The translations under genes were made by a program, and so were the position numbers. 64,000 nucleotides of DNA from Chalara sp. BL73 (lineage: Eukaryota; Ascomycota; Leotiomycetes; Helotiales), in assembly GCA_918026815.1 (NCBI GenBank), contig CAKJVC010000037.1:248001-312000 (forward strand). The letters run 5' to 3'. The notes below the pieces were generated by a model, which was given only the letters and a program-made list of their open reading frames with translations, did no database searches and was not told where the DNA came from. Positions 23,418 to 35,440 of the stretch are shown here, one piece after another (within the stretch, counting starts at the first letter, position 1; each line of letters begins with the position of its first letter).

Positions 23418-26400
23418 ATGCGCAACATTCCTCTCTTCTCTGTCGTTCTCCTTGCTACTTCGTCTTTCGCTCTGCCGGCTGTGCCTGGACAAGCGGAAGG
23501 AACCACCAACAATGTTTCAAATGATATCGACAGCACAAATATTGATGCTCTCGGAAATAGCAATTTAGGTGCAGCAGCATTAAAGGCAAGCAAACCTGCC
23601 TATGGCGCAGTATCCTCATCATCGAGCTCTCTGAGGCTTTCTACCTCACCTAGCTCAACAGGCCCTAAAGCAAGCTCATCTAGCCTCACATCATCGATAT
23701 TGGACGGCAATTTTAAGTCCAGCTCTTCGCATACTGCGCCAAGCAGTTCCACATTTTCGAGTCTCAACAAACTGGCTAGCTCAGCTCTGTCTTCAGTAGC
23801 ATCCAGAACATCAAGTCTTTCTAGTTTCATTGAACCAACTGCAAGTACTAAAGCCTCGAGTTTACATGCCAAGCTCAGCTCCAGCACATCGCTAGGAGAA
23901 TTAGACTCAGAACCAACGGATACAGTCTTCACCACTTCTTCCATCGCCAAGACTGCCTTGAAAGATGCCATAACTAGTCTTTCCTCCAACCTCTACACAG
24001 AAGCAACAGGCACCCTGGGTGGTTCCTCACTTACCAAGACATCGAGCCACTATTCACCTCCGCCAAGTGGCCCAGCATCGACCTTAGATTCGCCATATAG
24101 TCAAACTTCTGCCGGTCATGCTGCCAAATCATCGGGGACCACGGACGACTTCCTTTCTTCGAAACCGTCTAGCGGAACTCTCTCTGCTGCTACTGGAACT
24201 TTGGCTAAGCTAAGCTCGTCAACTGCGTTTGGCGCTACAATACCCTCCTCGACTGCAGACCCAGACTCTAGTGCAGCTTGTGCATGGGTCCCTGGAGCTC
24301 ATAAAAAGGGTGGAAAGAGAGCTATTGGGGATGGATGCGGATCTGACGATCCTCCAACTACTTTCTCAAGTTCTGCTAAAACTTCTACTGGATTGCCTAA
24401 AAGTATAGGCATTTCTGGTACACCTCTTTCAACTGGCACAGGGCTCGAAACTTCTGGCCGTAAGACATTGGCAGATGACATTAATATTCCTACGTCTACG
24501 CAACTATCAGCTGAAACAGGTCTTAAGGACTCGACCTATAATACTTTGATAGACGATACTGACACTCTCACGTCTACAAAGCTTTTAACTGGAGCGGGGC
24601 CAACGAATTCTTCTCATAAGACGTTGACGGATGACGTAGTTATTCCTACTTCTACAGAGCTTTCTTCTGGTAGCGGGACACACACGAAATGGAAAAGCCC
24701 TTCGACTACTAGTGACTTGAGCGAAGATACCTTGAGCACCAAGCTTCCTTCTAGTTCTGCCGGGCAAACTAAGCGACCCTCAAATAGCACGGCAACTGCT
24801 ACTGGCTTAGCAGATAGGCCAATGCCTACTGATGCCGAATGTCTAATCAACCCAATAACGAAGCGTACCACTGGTAACTGCCGACCTGGAAAGCCTTTTT
24901 ATGGGAAACCGTCTAATGGCACTATTCATTCTCATACTGGCTTGAACTCGACTCTCTCAGACGATCAACCTGGGACAATTGCTGGTGATAGTAGCCCGAC
25001 TTCACCTGCAGATGATACCGACAATGCAGGTTCGTCGTCCTCGGACAACTCTCCCCCGATTGTGGACGACAGTAGCACTGCTCTCCCGTCTGCGTCAAAC
25101 TCCACAGATTTACCAACAGGTGGTGTGGGCGGCGATATTGCACCAACAGGTGATAAAGATGGTTTGACACCATTGCCCTCGGATGGCTCGCCACCGATTC
25201 TAAACGACGATAGCCAGAGTCTACCTTCTTCCTTAAACTCTACCGACTCTCCTTTAGGCGGTGCTGGAGATGATGCTATTCCAGCAGGTGGTAGTGGCCC
25301 CGAAGCCACTCCTTCAACTGGATCAGGAGGAGATATTCAAAGTGACACCCCCCCTTCTGGAGGAGAATTGGCCCCATCGACTTTAGAGCCGAGCCCTACG
25401 GGTCTTCCTACAGACTCAGAAGGCAGTGAACTTCCTACGGGCCCAGATTCCACGCTGCCTCCAGCTGGTTCAGATTCCACAGATTCGCCTTCAGATATTA
25501 GCACCGGAACAAGCAGCGATCTTCCATCGACCCCCAGCACTCCCAACTCTGACCCAGTCACGCCGAACGCTGATGCACAAGCCCCCGGTTCAGACCCGAC
25601 CACATCGGATTCTGGCTCCTCGAATCCCGCTTTAGATTCGTCTGACCCGAGCCCCACCGGACTACCTGCAGATCTCCCCAAAGATGCGGCCAACTCGAGC
25701 ACTCCCCTTGATACAGATAATAGTTTATCATCCTCAGAGGATGTAACAAGTGGGGGACCAAGTTCAAGCGGCGACCCGCTTTCTTCTGGGAGTGAGGCTC
25801 CAACTAGCGATAGCCCACTAGATGACTCTCCTCCAGTGTCGTCTGATATTGACGTGTCCACAGCCGACAATAATGCATCGACAGCTGGAAACAATTTGCC
25901 TGCTGGCTCTGAAAATATACCCCCTTCGAGCGGTGGAACATCAAGCACTGATGAATCTAGCAGCAGTGATCCAGAAAAGGGGCCTGCTACGGGATCGGAA
26001 GAACTACCTGCCACAGCTGAGCCAGGACCTAGCGCAGGTAGTGGCACAACTAGTGACAATAATACTACAAAGGACTCTCCCGCGGGCTCCTCTGAAACCG
26101 ATTCTACTATCGGCAGCGACGCACCCACTCCTGGCAGTGATAGTTCAGGTACTAGCGAGCCTGCCACAGACACCCCTTTCCAAAATACGCCTTCAGGAAG
26201 CGGGGCAGACTCAGCAGCTGGCTCATCGGACTCAGCGCTCAGTTCAAGTAGTGAGTTGCCTACTACTGGAGTTGATGATTCCACTTCTGCTGGTCCATCC
26301 AAAGACATTCCTTCTGATATTGGAGATCCCTCTGCAAGTTCGTCTGGTCCTAATGTGACGGGTGCACCCACGACCAGTGATACTACGGAACCGCTCGCTA

Positions 26401-27804
26401 GTTTTGACCCTAGCACAAGCACCCCAGGCGCTGGTACGTGGCTCATTTCCATCATTCCCTCAATTTGAAAATATTCTAACCTATTGTAGACTCTGATTCA
26501 AGTCTAGCATCATCTGAGCCGTCCATTAACCAGGAGGGGTCAAACACCATAGAACCAGCTGCAGCAGATTCGAGTGCTGATACCCCTGCCGGTACAGCCC
26601 CGGACTTGTCAAGCTCCGATACCCCAATCCTGAGCAATCCAACCCCAGATACTCCAACCCCAGATACTTCAACCCCAAATACTTCAACCCCAGATACTTC
26701 AACCCCAGATACTTCAACCCCAGATACTTCAACCCCAGATACTTCAACCCCGGATTCCTCGACCGGCGATGCCCCAACTCCAGATGCTTCAGTCCCGGAC
26801 AGCTCAGCCCCGGATGCTTCAACTGCAGATGCTTCAACTCCAGATACCCCAAGCCCGGATGTCTCAGCCCCGGATGCTTCAACCCCGGATGCCTCTACTC
26901 CAGATGCTTCGACTGCAGGTGCTTCAACTCCAGATGCTTCAACTCCAGACGATATTGCTGCAGCCCCCAGCTCGTCCAACTCGGACACAGTATCTCCACC
27001 CTCTGATGCGAGCAGTAGCAAAACCCCGGATTCAGATACTGGAGCCTCCGGCGCACCACCTATTGATGGCGACAAGACCGTGACCGTCGCCGCAGTAACG
27101 TTAGTAAATTCACAACTAATTTCGTCCTCACTAAACATCTCACGAGTGTGATCATGTTCCAAAATGTTCCCCGAGCTCATTTCTGTAGTGACAAAACATA
27201 AAGTTTATAGAGGAAGCAATAGCTAACTGTAGATCATAGTGTTACCGCAGCAGCCTCGACAGTAACTATAGCCTCGGTGACTGTTACTGTCACGAGTGAT
27301 ATAGACAGCCCCGCAATCGTAACGGGAACTCCAAGCGTGGCAGTTGGAGCTGATGAGCCACAAATCACAGATACTATAGGCAGTTCAGCTCTTGGTAACT
27401 CGACAGGACCTAATCTTGAAGCGCCCACTGGAACATCTACGACGGATGATGACAGTGTGATGAATACGCAAGTCATGCCTAAAACTCCGGTCGACGATAT
27501 TTCTACTGGCAACCTACCCACTGGAGACAAAACGATTGGAGGCAAACCTACCGATACTCAAACTGCCGTCTCCAAACCCACGGGTAACACATCCAAAGGC
27601 AACCAGCCTAGCTTGGATGATCTCCGTGGTGCCATTCCCGCTGGTTTAGATCCCCTGCCCCACGTTATGCCACATAGTGGAAAGCCCCAAACTCCTCCTG
27701 AGAAACTAGATAGTGTAAAGGACACCACTGGATCATCTCAAACGACGAAGGCGGCGTCGCCCCTGGCTAGCCCGGCGATGAAGAGGCATTGGTGGAGAGT
27801 ATAA
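23418..27804 (+). CDS. Very large secreted Ser/Thr/Pro/Asp-rich mucin-like protein
   Basis: Exons 23418-26433, 26490-27099 and 27240-27804 (4191 nt, 1396 residues) join in frame; the third joins through a gttagt donor giving TVTVAAVTVTAAASTVTIASV. Signal peptide MRNIPLFSVVLLATSSFALP. Nearly the whole chain is Ser/Thr/Pro/Gly/Asp-rich, expected to be heavily O-glycosylated and extended. Three imperfect repeats of about 25-30 residues around 24440-24680 share the pattern KTLxDDxxxPTST. Exon 2 carries a 5-residue repeat (TPDTS/TPDAS). Only a few cysteines occur, in two small islands (CAWVPG...GDGCGS; ECLINP...GNCRPG), each near a Lys-Arg that could be a Kex2 site. The C-terminus is basic (MKRHWWRV) and lacks a GPI signal, so the protein is probably secreted or wall-trapped. 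Function unknown. Confidence 0.85.
26640..26945 (+). repeat. 15-bp coding minisatellite (TPDTS/TPDAS), about 20 units
   Basis: Tandem 15-bp units of the form aaccccagatacttc, nearly identical in the 5' third (26640-26760) and diverged in the rest (aactccagatgcttc, agccccggatgcttc). Unit length keeps the reading frame, so copy number can change without breaking the gene. The array leaves the antisense strand free of stops as well. Confidence 0.95.
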
Positions 27805-28727
27805 GGGCTAGACGAATAGGTGTATATGATTTTGACGATGACGCGTGATAAGGAGCAGGATACGCGTTTGAAATTGTAGAGGAAGGAGAGTATAGATAGT
27901 GCTTGATATTTGGAACCAGGGAGAATGAATTCATGGCGTTAGCGTATTTTGGGATTTGGGGGTTTGGCATGGGACGATACCACGGGATTGTTTGGGAGTT
28001 TTTCGGAACTGGACAGGAAAACGGACTAGGATTATGTCAGGCGCACTCTCGTTTTGCTTTGCAATCCATATTTTTCTCATCTATGTTCCGTCTTCCCCAT
28101 CTGCGTTTGCTCCGTTCATTTGTGTGTATCTGGTTGTGTTCTGGTAAGGAGTCGGAAGGAAGGGTCACGACCCACGCCAGCGCAGTTGAAATTGGCAGGG
28201 TGATCTTAAAAACACCTGACTGCAACTAGTATGACAACCAAACCATGTGTCGCCACTCCTCCTCTAAGTTTGCTTGGCCAATGCTTCCCCGCTCTCAACT
28301 CCTGGCGTAGCGTCTCTTGTGAAAGAGAGCTGACAACTAAAAATAGACCATCCGAAGATGGGAAAGCTATGCCATTGAGCCTCATAATTCCATCCAAACG
28401 GGCTTCACCCTGAATAGTCAAATCAAACTGCCATGATATTCTTGGCACAGCGCTGGGGGAATTGATTCGCGATGTCTTTGTTTCGGTGAGGAAGGTAAGG
28501 ATGTTGGGGATTGGATGGGATCATTGGGGGGAGGCGCTCGTTTATGTATGCAAGGACCGATGGTTGCCGATCCTTCGTATTGCCAGCTTGGACTCTTTCT
28601 CAATAAGAAGACCTCTTGGATGCCACCATTCCAAAACATTAAATATACTTAGTATCCTGCATCGAAAAAGCTAATCCTTTCCATATCAAGACCAACCGAA
28701 ACTACTACCTGATTCTATCGCTGTAGT
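27805..28727. other. Intergenic, UTRs of flanking genes
   Basis: 3' flank of the mucin-like gene and upstream region of the GPI-type gene. Short ORFs on both strands have no support. Confidence 0.4.
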
Positions 28728-29837
28728 ATGAAGCCGCTTGGCGTTTTCTTGGCTGCGCTCTCCACCAGCGTCTTGCAGGTAAATTTCCCCTTTTTCGGTC
28801 CCCAAAACAATATGATTCCGCCCCTGAACCCCCATGTATATTTAAACGCAGAGTGTAACCAGGATGACAGGCCAAGCAATGCACGATTTCAAATGCTGAT
28901 ATCGTTCACGTTACCGGCTCGGACGGTTCTTCGGGCGCTGACGGCGGAGAAGGGGGACTCAGCGGTTTCGACGGCTGTTTTGATCCGGAAACTTCTGAGA
29001 ATAAATGCGAGTTGCATTACCGGAGGCTCCTGAGACGGCGAAGCAGTGGGATCTTACAGTGTACGGGCAATGAAGACTGTGTGAGGCTTGACGGCGAAGA
29101 CGAAGCGTTCTGTTATAATGCCGCGTAAGTTGTTTGAGTTGTTTTCTTTGGAGCTGCCTTTCCCTCTTTATTGATCGCTCTGCGCGTCCTAGCAAGAGCG
29201 ACAGAGGCAGTTGCTACCTGCCGGAAGGTGTCGCCAGTGTATTGAAGTTGGGTATCCCAGCAAACCCTAGCCACTGGGAACTTTGACAAACCCATCCCCA
29301 TCACTATTTATTAACTAAACTGATGACTCTGCAGCACAAAAGACTTCCATCTAGGAGATGGCACCATTGGAAACCTTAAGACCGGGGATTACACCTCCTC
29401 TAGCGGCGAAAAAGGTAATCTCTGGAAATATTCTGTTTCCACACCTACACCGTCTGCGGGGCCCATCACAGGAGGTTTCGCGACATTCACACCATCCCCA
29501 ACAACAACAGCTCGCACACCGTCTGCTGGACCAATCACCGAATCCTTCGCAACCTTCACGCCGTCTGCAACAACGACATCTTCCACAATGTCTTCTGGTT
29601 CATCTAGCACGGCGACTAGCGAGTCCGCGACGACCACGGCGGGAACCCAGACGAGCACTGGTATGTAACACCTATCTTGTATGATTTGCAGTTTTGATAT
29701 AGATCTAACTGAGTGTAGGAACCCCTGCTGCTACGTCGTCAGCTCCACCAAGCGGAGGAGAAAGAGTGGTAGTTTTGAGGTGGAAGGAGATGGTTCTTGG
29801 GTCTGGAGGTGTTGTTTTTGCGCTGCTGTGGCTGTGA
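28728..29837 (+). CDS. GPI-type Ser/Thr-rich wall protein with Cys domain
   Basis: Exons 28728-28778, 28871-29124, 29335-29660 and 29719-29837 (750 nt, 249 residues), all in frame. Exon 1 encodes just the signal peptide MKPLGVFLAALSTSVLQ. The mature N-terminus is a Gly/Asp-rich and cysteine-containing segment (AKQCTISNADIVHVTGSDG, GCFDPETSENKCELHY, LQCTGNEDCVRL, EAFCYNAA), followed by KGNLWKYSV. A Thr/Ser/Pro linker contains a tandem duplication (PSAGPITGGFATFTPSPTTT then PSAGPITESFATFTPSATTT). The C-terminus has a small polar spacer and a hydrophobic end (LGSGGVVFALLWL) consistent with GPI attachment. Role in the wall or at the host or environment interface is inferred only. Confidence 0.8.
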
Positions 29838-32606
29838 TTGATAATGTTCGAACGCATGATGAAATAGCTATTAATGCTGAATTTTTAATCGTAGGTTAGT
29901 GAGCATGTGCTGAACTGTTCTTGATCTTCAGAGCTGTTTAGTTTCTGAGATGGAATGATCAGATGTCGCGACACCTAATACAATATGTAAAGTATCATCT
30001 TGAATGAAGCAGCTGAAAGTCTGGTAGTGTTATATCTACTTTATGAGTATATTTAGTACGTAAATGAATATTAAGGAGCATGCTATCTTGTTGTGCATGA
30101 ACTTGGAGGTAAGCAACAGCATCGGGAAATGCGAACGGCACAAAGCAAGACGCTCCAAGGGCTCCATTCCAAGTCTGATATTATACCAGGATATCGGGGA
30201 GGTCGCTGTTGGCTCACGATATATGGCTCGGTACTTGATTGAGAATTGTTGGCCTGGAGAAGATATTCTTAGATAGAGCCTGAGGCGATGGGTTGGCATA
30301 CCAACTCGACGACGGATCTTGTAAAACTGGGTGCAGCACGCGTACTATCTCCTTCCAGGCACCAAAAAGCGGAAGAGCTGGTTGTTGGTATTCTGAGTCC
30401 GGATATACACTTAGCAACGAGACAGCCATTTGATTTGGGATCGCCTTCTGTCGCCACCCACCACTTCAACCCGCGAGTAGCACGCCAAATTGATACGAAG
30501 CTATCATAACATGCCACATTATGGAACAAAAGTTGCAGCGCTAGATAATAGGCAGGTCTGATTTCTACACTCGATTGCTGATCATGCGGGCTTGCTAAAG
30601 CAAACAGTTTTCGGAGATCACTCATGCTCAACGAATTTTTCCTAAATCAAGATATCTACAACAAATATTCCAAAGTCCTCCAATTGCAAGTGAGTGCGTA
30701 TATCAACACACGAGGAAAACGCCGCACTAGAATAGTTTGCGGCGGAGGAGAGAGAGGTTGAGAGTGCTTGACGGCAAACGCTCTATATTGCTTGTCAAAC
30801 AAAAAGTTGTCTTTCGGTTTGCTGAAGAGGGTGAACTGCTAGCGTGGGGCAATCTCCCAGCTGGACGTTTAGTATATATTGGGGAAGAAATCATGGCAAC
30901 GAAATTACATCAGATCGGTATAGCTATTGATTCTAAGAATACTTTGCAATTCTTTGACGCCATATATCCAAGTATTCTGTACCTTAATAATATCTCGAAG
31001 TAATGCTGGTGCTACTACCACCCTTCGTTTAATATCTGAAAATGGTTCTGCTTGGCCCTGCCTCCATTCCAGTCTGAGGATTGTGTTCCCGGATGCACCT
31101 CCTTGAGGGATAAGGGAAATATTAGATCCTCGTATTCAATACACATCGTACACCTGCTGCCCGGCCATCGGGAAGATAAGGGGGAAATGGTGGGCTGGAG
31201 TGCTATCCAAGATTCCTTCGTGTGCACCTTTAATCCTCAGTCATTTGGTATAATTGCTGCATCTTGACTTAGAGTTGATCCTCGGAGAGCAAATTACTCT
31301 AATGGAACACAATATTATGTACTCACTGTCTTACATATCAGTTTGAAAAACCTCCCTCCTCGGAATAAGCATCAACTGTACGTCGCTAATTATTCTCTGG
31401 CGCCTCCTTACCCAAGAGATTTATTAAATGTCCCCGGAGCTCATCACCAGCCGCATTTCGCTGAACATTGTTATCCCTCTTCAGCCGCCTCCTGACCTCG
31501 ACCACCAGCCGCCCCCTTAACACCGCTTGCGAAATCCACCAGCCGCGTCCCATTTCAGCCTCGTCCTGACCTGAGCCCACTATCGCAAGCAGATCCACAA
31601 CAGCACCAGCCGTACTTCCTCAGCCGCCTCCTGAAATTCACATCGCTTGTTTGTCGCCTACATTCGTTTCCTCCTAACAGTTCTTGGTAGCAATACCAAA
31701 AGCCTGCTGATCCGTGCCTAACCTCCTCTGGTTTTCGGTTGCTACCAATCGATCCCCTTGGCTGCTGAGGATGTATACTGGGAGAACGAAGGAATAAACA
31801 CAACGTGGCGACATTGTTGCACAGACACGGGTTGGGATAGGGATTAAAGAACCTACAGGCATACAGTCTGTCCTAGTCCTCGGGCAAACATTCAGTGCTT
31901 GTCAGTGAAAGAACATGAACAGGAGAATAATGTGGAATCTCTCAATACTTTTGCAGACTATGATGATCTTCACGGAATTCTTATAATAAGTATTAAAAAC
32001 GCTTCTATTATTGCATACTTATATTCTCTTGCACAACGTTGTACTCTAGTCAACAGAACCAAGTTCTCTCCGTTCTATTGCTATAGTTACATACCTGACT
32101 ACTATAAAACAACCATGTTACGTGAAATTTTCATCCAGAAATTTTATTTATCAAAATGCTTATAACATTAAGGACGGGGTAGTCGCCAACATATACATTA
32201 TAGTATACTTTAATAGCACTTCTCCCTCTAGATGTCCATTAGAATGAATATATATAGTGCTCTTCATTACATACAATCCTTGAAAGTTCAAGTATTTGCG
32301 CAGCTAGTATTCAAACACTAACCGTCACCTTAAGTAAATATAGAGCCTCATCTATGCACGCGGCTGTGACTACTTCACCTAAATAGCGCATAATTCTGAA
32401 CACGTGTATTTTCTCTTACAGTCATATTCAACCCCAAAAGCGGCATCACTACGCACTCACAAATAATTATTGCACTCCCTACCTCTCTACAAAAGATACA
32501 CCACGACCAATCTGGGAATTGTCTCGATCTTTCCTCTAGAGGCACAGAAGTCTTTACAACAAGCACTATTCTTAGTCTTATTGTACATCCCCAAGGATTA
32601 ACAAAC
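29838..32606. other. Intergenic, no gene supported
   Basis: Holds scattered ORFs (30269-30631 minus, 30737-31003 plus) without recognisable domains. 31440-31660 is C-rich with repeated cagccgcctcctga words (31482, 31621) and related copies, possibly a degenerate local duplication. 31900-32600 is AT-richer and leads into the next gene. Confidence 0.4.
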
Positions 32607-34722
32607 ATGTCATCCTCACGAGGCTCTTCCTCGACTTCCCCTACCACCGAAAGTGGCATTTTCGACTTGGTACCCGACGAGGAGGGAAACCTAGTGGTGT
32701 TTCAAAAGAACGACTCGTTGAAGCTCAAAGAGATGTATAGACTTTCTCTAGATGTTCCTGATCCTCTTCCTCAAGGTCGATTGTTCTCTAAATCAGAGCA
32801 TGATGCAATGCAAATACACTCGCTTCAATCAAATGTTAGCTATTATGCTCAGTCAAAGCACGGAAGGAGATTTATTTGCCAAGTAACTACGCCGGATTAT
32901 CTGAAGAAAAACCGCCCAGATCTCTATTACAAGCTTGTGGAGATCAAGAAATTGTGGTCTCACAAGGATCACGTAGAGAAAATGGCGAAAGTTTTCAAGA
33001 AGAAAGATCCACCATATATTATTGGAATAAGCAAGATGCCAGGTCCTCTTGCAGTCAAGCGCGTGCAGCTAACAGACTGTATAAGAGAGGAAGGGAAGTG
33101 GAATGGTGCGGAGGAGATGCGGGACCTTATTGAACTTGTTTCTGGAATACAGGAAATGTGCTACCAGGAGCCTGAAGAGTTGAAAAGGGCTCGAGAAAAG
33201 GCTCAACTGATCAGTGCAGCGATGAGACCATGGACGGAGAAAAACCCGCACCATAGCAGCGTACAGTACAATATCGCTCGAATCGATCAACTCCTCTCCG
33301 AAGCTTTAGGCGTATCCGGCGGGTTCCATACCGATTCAACGGACCATAAAGCGTACCTCACTCATTTAGTAGATTTGTCAAATCTCCCAGATGAAGTCTG
33401 TCCTGGGCACCTTTGGATTGGTGGTTACAGGATTTTGATTCGTAGTAAGCATGCTATCATCTAGCCTGAGCATGGTACTAACGCCTACAATAGTGATTCC
33501 CGGCTCCATAATCTCATTCGATAGCAGAAAGGTGCATGCAAATCTGGGCTTTGGCGTTCACACAGTCGACGTGAATTCTCCATTTCGGATGGCCCCAGTA
33601 CCCCGCGGCATTCTCCCAGAGCTGCACCCAGATGATCACCCGTACCACCGCATAACCATCCCTGTTTATACAAAGGAGTTTATCATTGAGCCTATATTAA
33701 AGTACTTCAACGTAGAAATATACGGAAAGGTGATGAAGAACTTTTTTGGAAGTGAGGCACGCATGATGCAGTGGCTTATGATCGTATATATCCGCGATGA
33801 GCCAAGCGTTATAGCTCGTCTTAACAAGGAGCCGATGGATGAGGAAGCTGATATCACTGGGGCAGGACCATCTAGATTGCTAGAAGCAGGGCAGCAGTAC
33901 CAGGAGCCTGAGCAACCCAAGGCAACAGCTGCCGAGCAAAAGCTGTATCATGACCTCCAATATTCCAAGAGCAAGATACGAAAGCTGCGAAGTAAAGCCA
34001 AAAAGAAGACGCCCCAATACGAGACGTACTTGAAAAGGCATGAAGCTTGGAATGCTGCAGCAGAGCTTATCCCTAGAACTCAAGATATCGACCACTTTTT
34101 AAAGCTTTTCCCCGTGGATGAAGAAGTTGCACGTAATGAAATGCTACCATCTTCCCGGGTTATTGCCACAAATATGATTGCGGCCCTAAAGGATCTAAAT
34201 AACCCGGTCTGGGACCATTTTCTCGAGCTTGCAGAATCGCTTCACTGCGGAGATTTGTCGAAGAAAGGCGTTCCAATAAAATGGACACACAAGGGCAATG
34301 ACTTCCAGCCGCTGTATCCTGAAGCAGACCATATCCCAGGAAACCCGGAGTGGCTTAATGACGGTACCGTATCGCTTAAGGAAGAGGCTCGACTATCAGC
34401 GGAACGACGAGCGGAACTGGATGGAGTCGAAGCCTCAGCCAAACAAAACTCCACCAACGAACCACAGAAGGTGGCTAAGCCAAAGAAAGTCGCGAGGGAA
34501 TCGAAAAGGAAGCAAATATCGAAGGCCAAGTCTAAGCTGTCGATCAGTGTCGCCACTGAAGCTGAACCTGGAAGCCGGGTTGTTCGTGACGAGCCAGGAT
34601 TGGAACCAGAATGCGGACACAAACGTCAGTATGAGGAAGATGAACTTGAGCTTCTGGATTTGGGCAATTTCCACGGAGGAAAGCACGATAGTAAGCTCGT
34701 TTCAATGATATTCGAAGAGTAG
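32607..34722 (+). CDS. Hypothetical nuclear-type protein with possible 2OG-Fe(II) oxygenase core
   Basis: Exons 32607-33444 and 33494-34722 (2067 nt, 688 residues); the intron has a tactaac branch site. I do not recognise a named family with certainty. The middle contains GFHTDSTDHKAYL (His241-x-Asp243), LSNLPDEVCPGHLWIGGYR, then GSIISFDSRKVHANLGFG (His294) and an Arg at 311. HxD followed about 50 residues later by H, in a beta-rich, Gly/Pro-marked setting, is the layout of Fe(II)/2-oxoglutarate dioxygenases and recalls fungal TET/JBP-like domains. The N-terminal part is charged and helical. The C-terminal third is Lys/Arg/Glu-rich (KPKKVARESKRKQISKAKSK) and could carry a nuclear localisation signal. 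No signal peptide. Gene integrity is good; enzymatic role is an inference. Confidence 0.7.
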
Positions 34723-35114
34723 TTCTAACTAAGCTTATAGTGGAGTGGATTCCTAATCATATCAGCCCTGTTGGAACTTCGTCACGGATCCTTAGGCCTC
34801 GCCTGAATCGGGACTTGCATCTTTAGAATTGCGGTCTAGTTACTTGTGGGTTGTAGTGATGAATTTGTACATAAACAGAGTGCGCTATACTATGCACTGA
34901 CAAGCTAATACATAGGCTCGATTTTAAGAATAAAGCCCCTAACCATGGACACTCGTGACGCTGACTTTGAATGATTTTCTTCTTCCGTATTACCAGCACC
35001 ATGCGAGCCCAAAACCACAAGAGCATTAGAAATCATGTAGCACTTCGCGAAGAGATTTGTTTTCAACGCTAGGTCGCTGGCGGTTTAGACTAGGTGATGC
35101 TGCGCATGATCCCC
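34723..35114. other. Convergent intergenic, no gene
   Basis: 3' flanks of the two convergent genes; nothing else seen. Confidence 0.5.
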
Positions 35115-35440
35115 TTAACACTTATAAGTCGCACAGTAGCCGCCATCCGCTACCCATTGCGTGCAGCTGCGGAAGTACGATGTATCTGCATTGGCTGGCG
35201 GGGGCTCCAGGTTGCAGCAATCGCTCTGTGAATCTCAGGATCAGAACCGCCTATCTAACAGCTCTCCGCCCACCATGTTGGAAAACTTACATATGTGTAA
35301 CTGTAGATGCAGCATACCCATGGCTGGTTAGAGACTTGGAATGTGAGCGCTGGGCATTCCGCTCGCGGCTCAAGGCTCAACGTAGCAGGCACTGCTTGAG
35401 CGCCGATGGCGAGAAGAATTGTGGCGAGAACTGCACGCAT
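35115..35440 (-). CDS. Small secreted cysteine-rich protein, 8 Cys, effector-like
   Basis: Two exons, 35440-35291 and 35225-35115, with a 65-bp GT-AG intron in phase 0, give 86 residues. The N-terminus MRAVLATILLAIGAQAVPA is a clear signal peptide. The mature part has eight cysteines with two CC pairs (QPWVCCIYSY in exon 1, SDCCNLEPPP at the start of exon 2) and ends RSCTQWVADGGYCATYKC. Eight evenly placed cysteines in about 60 residues imply four disulfides and a compact, stable fold, as in fungal effector-like or hydrophobin-sized proteins, though the CC spacing is not a clear hydrophobin pattern. The exon-2 reading frame is short and only visible when the intron is removed. Confidence 0.75.

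Noticed and set aside
25337..26455. 372-residue antisense ORF opposite the mucin-like gene
   Set aside because: Composition mirrors the sense Ser/Pro/Asp codons; no start context, domain or splice logic. Treated as a shadow frame.
26476..27180. 234-residue antisense repeat ORF (EASGVEVSGVEV-like)
   Set aside because: It is the reverse reading of the 15-bp coding minisatellite.
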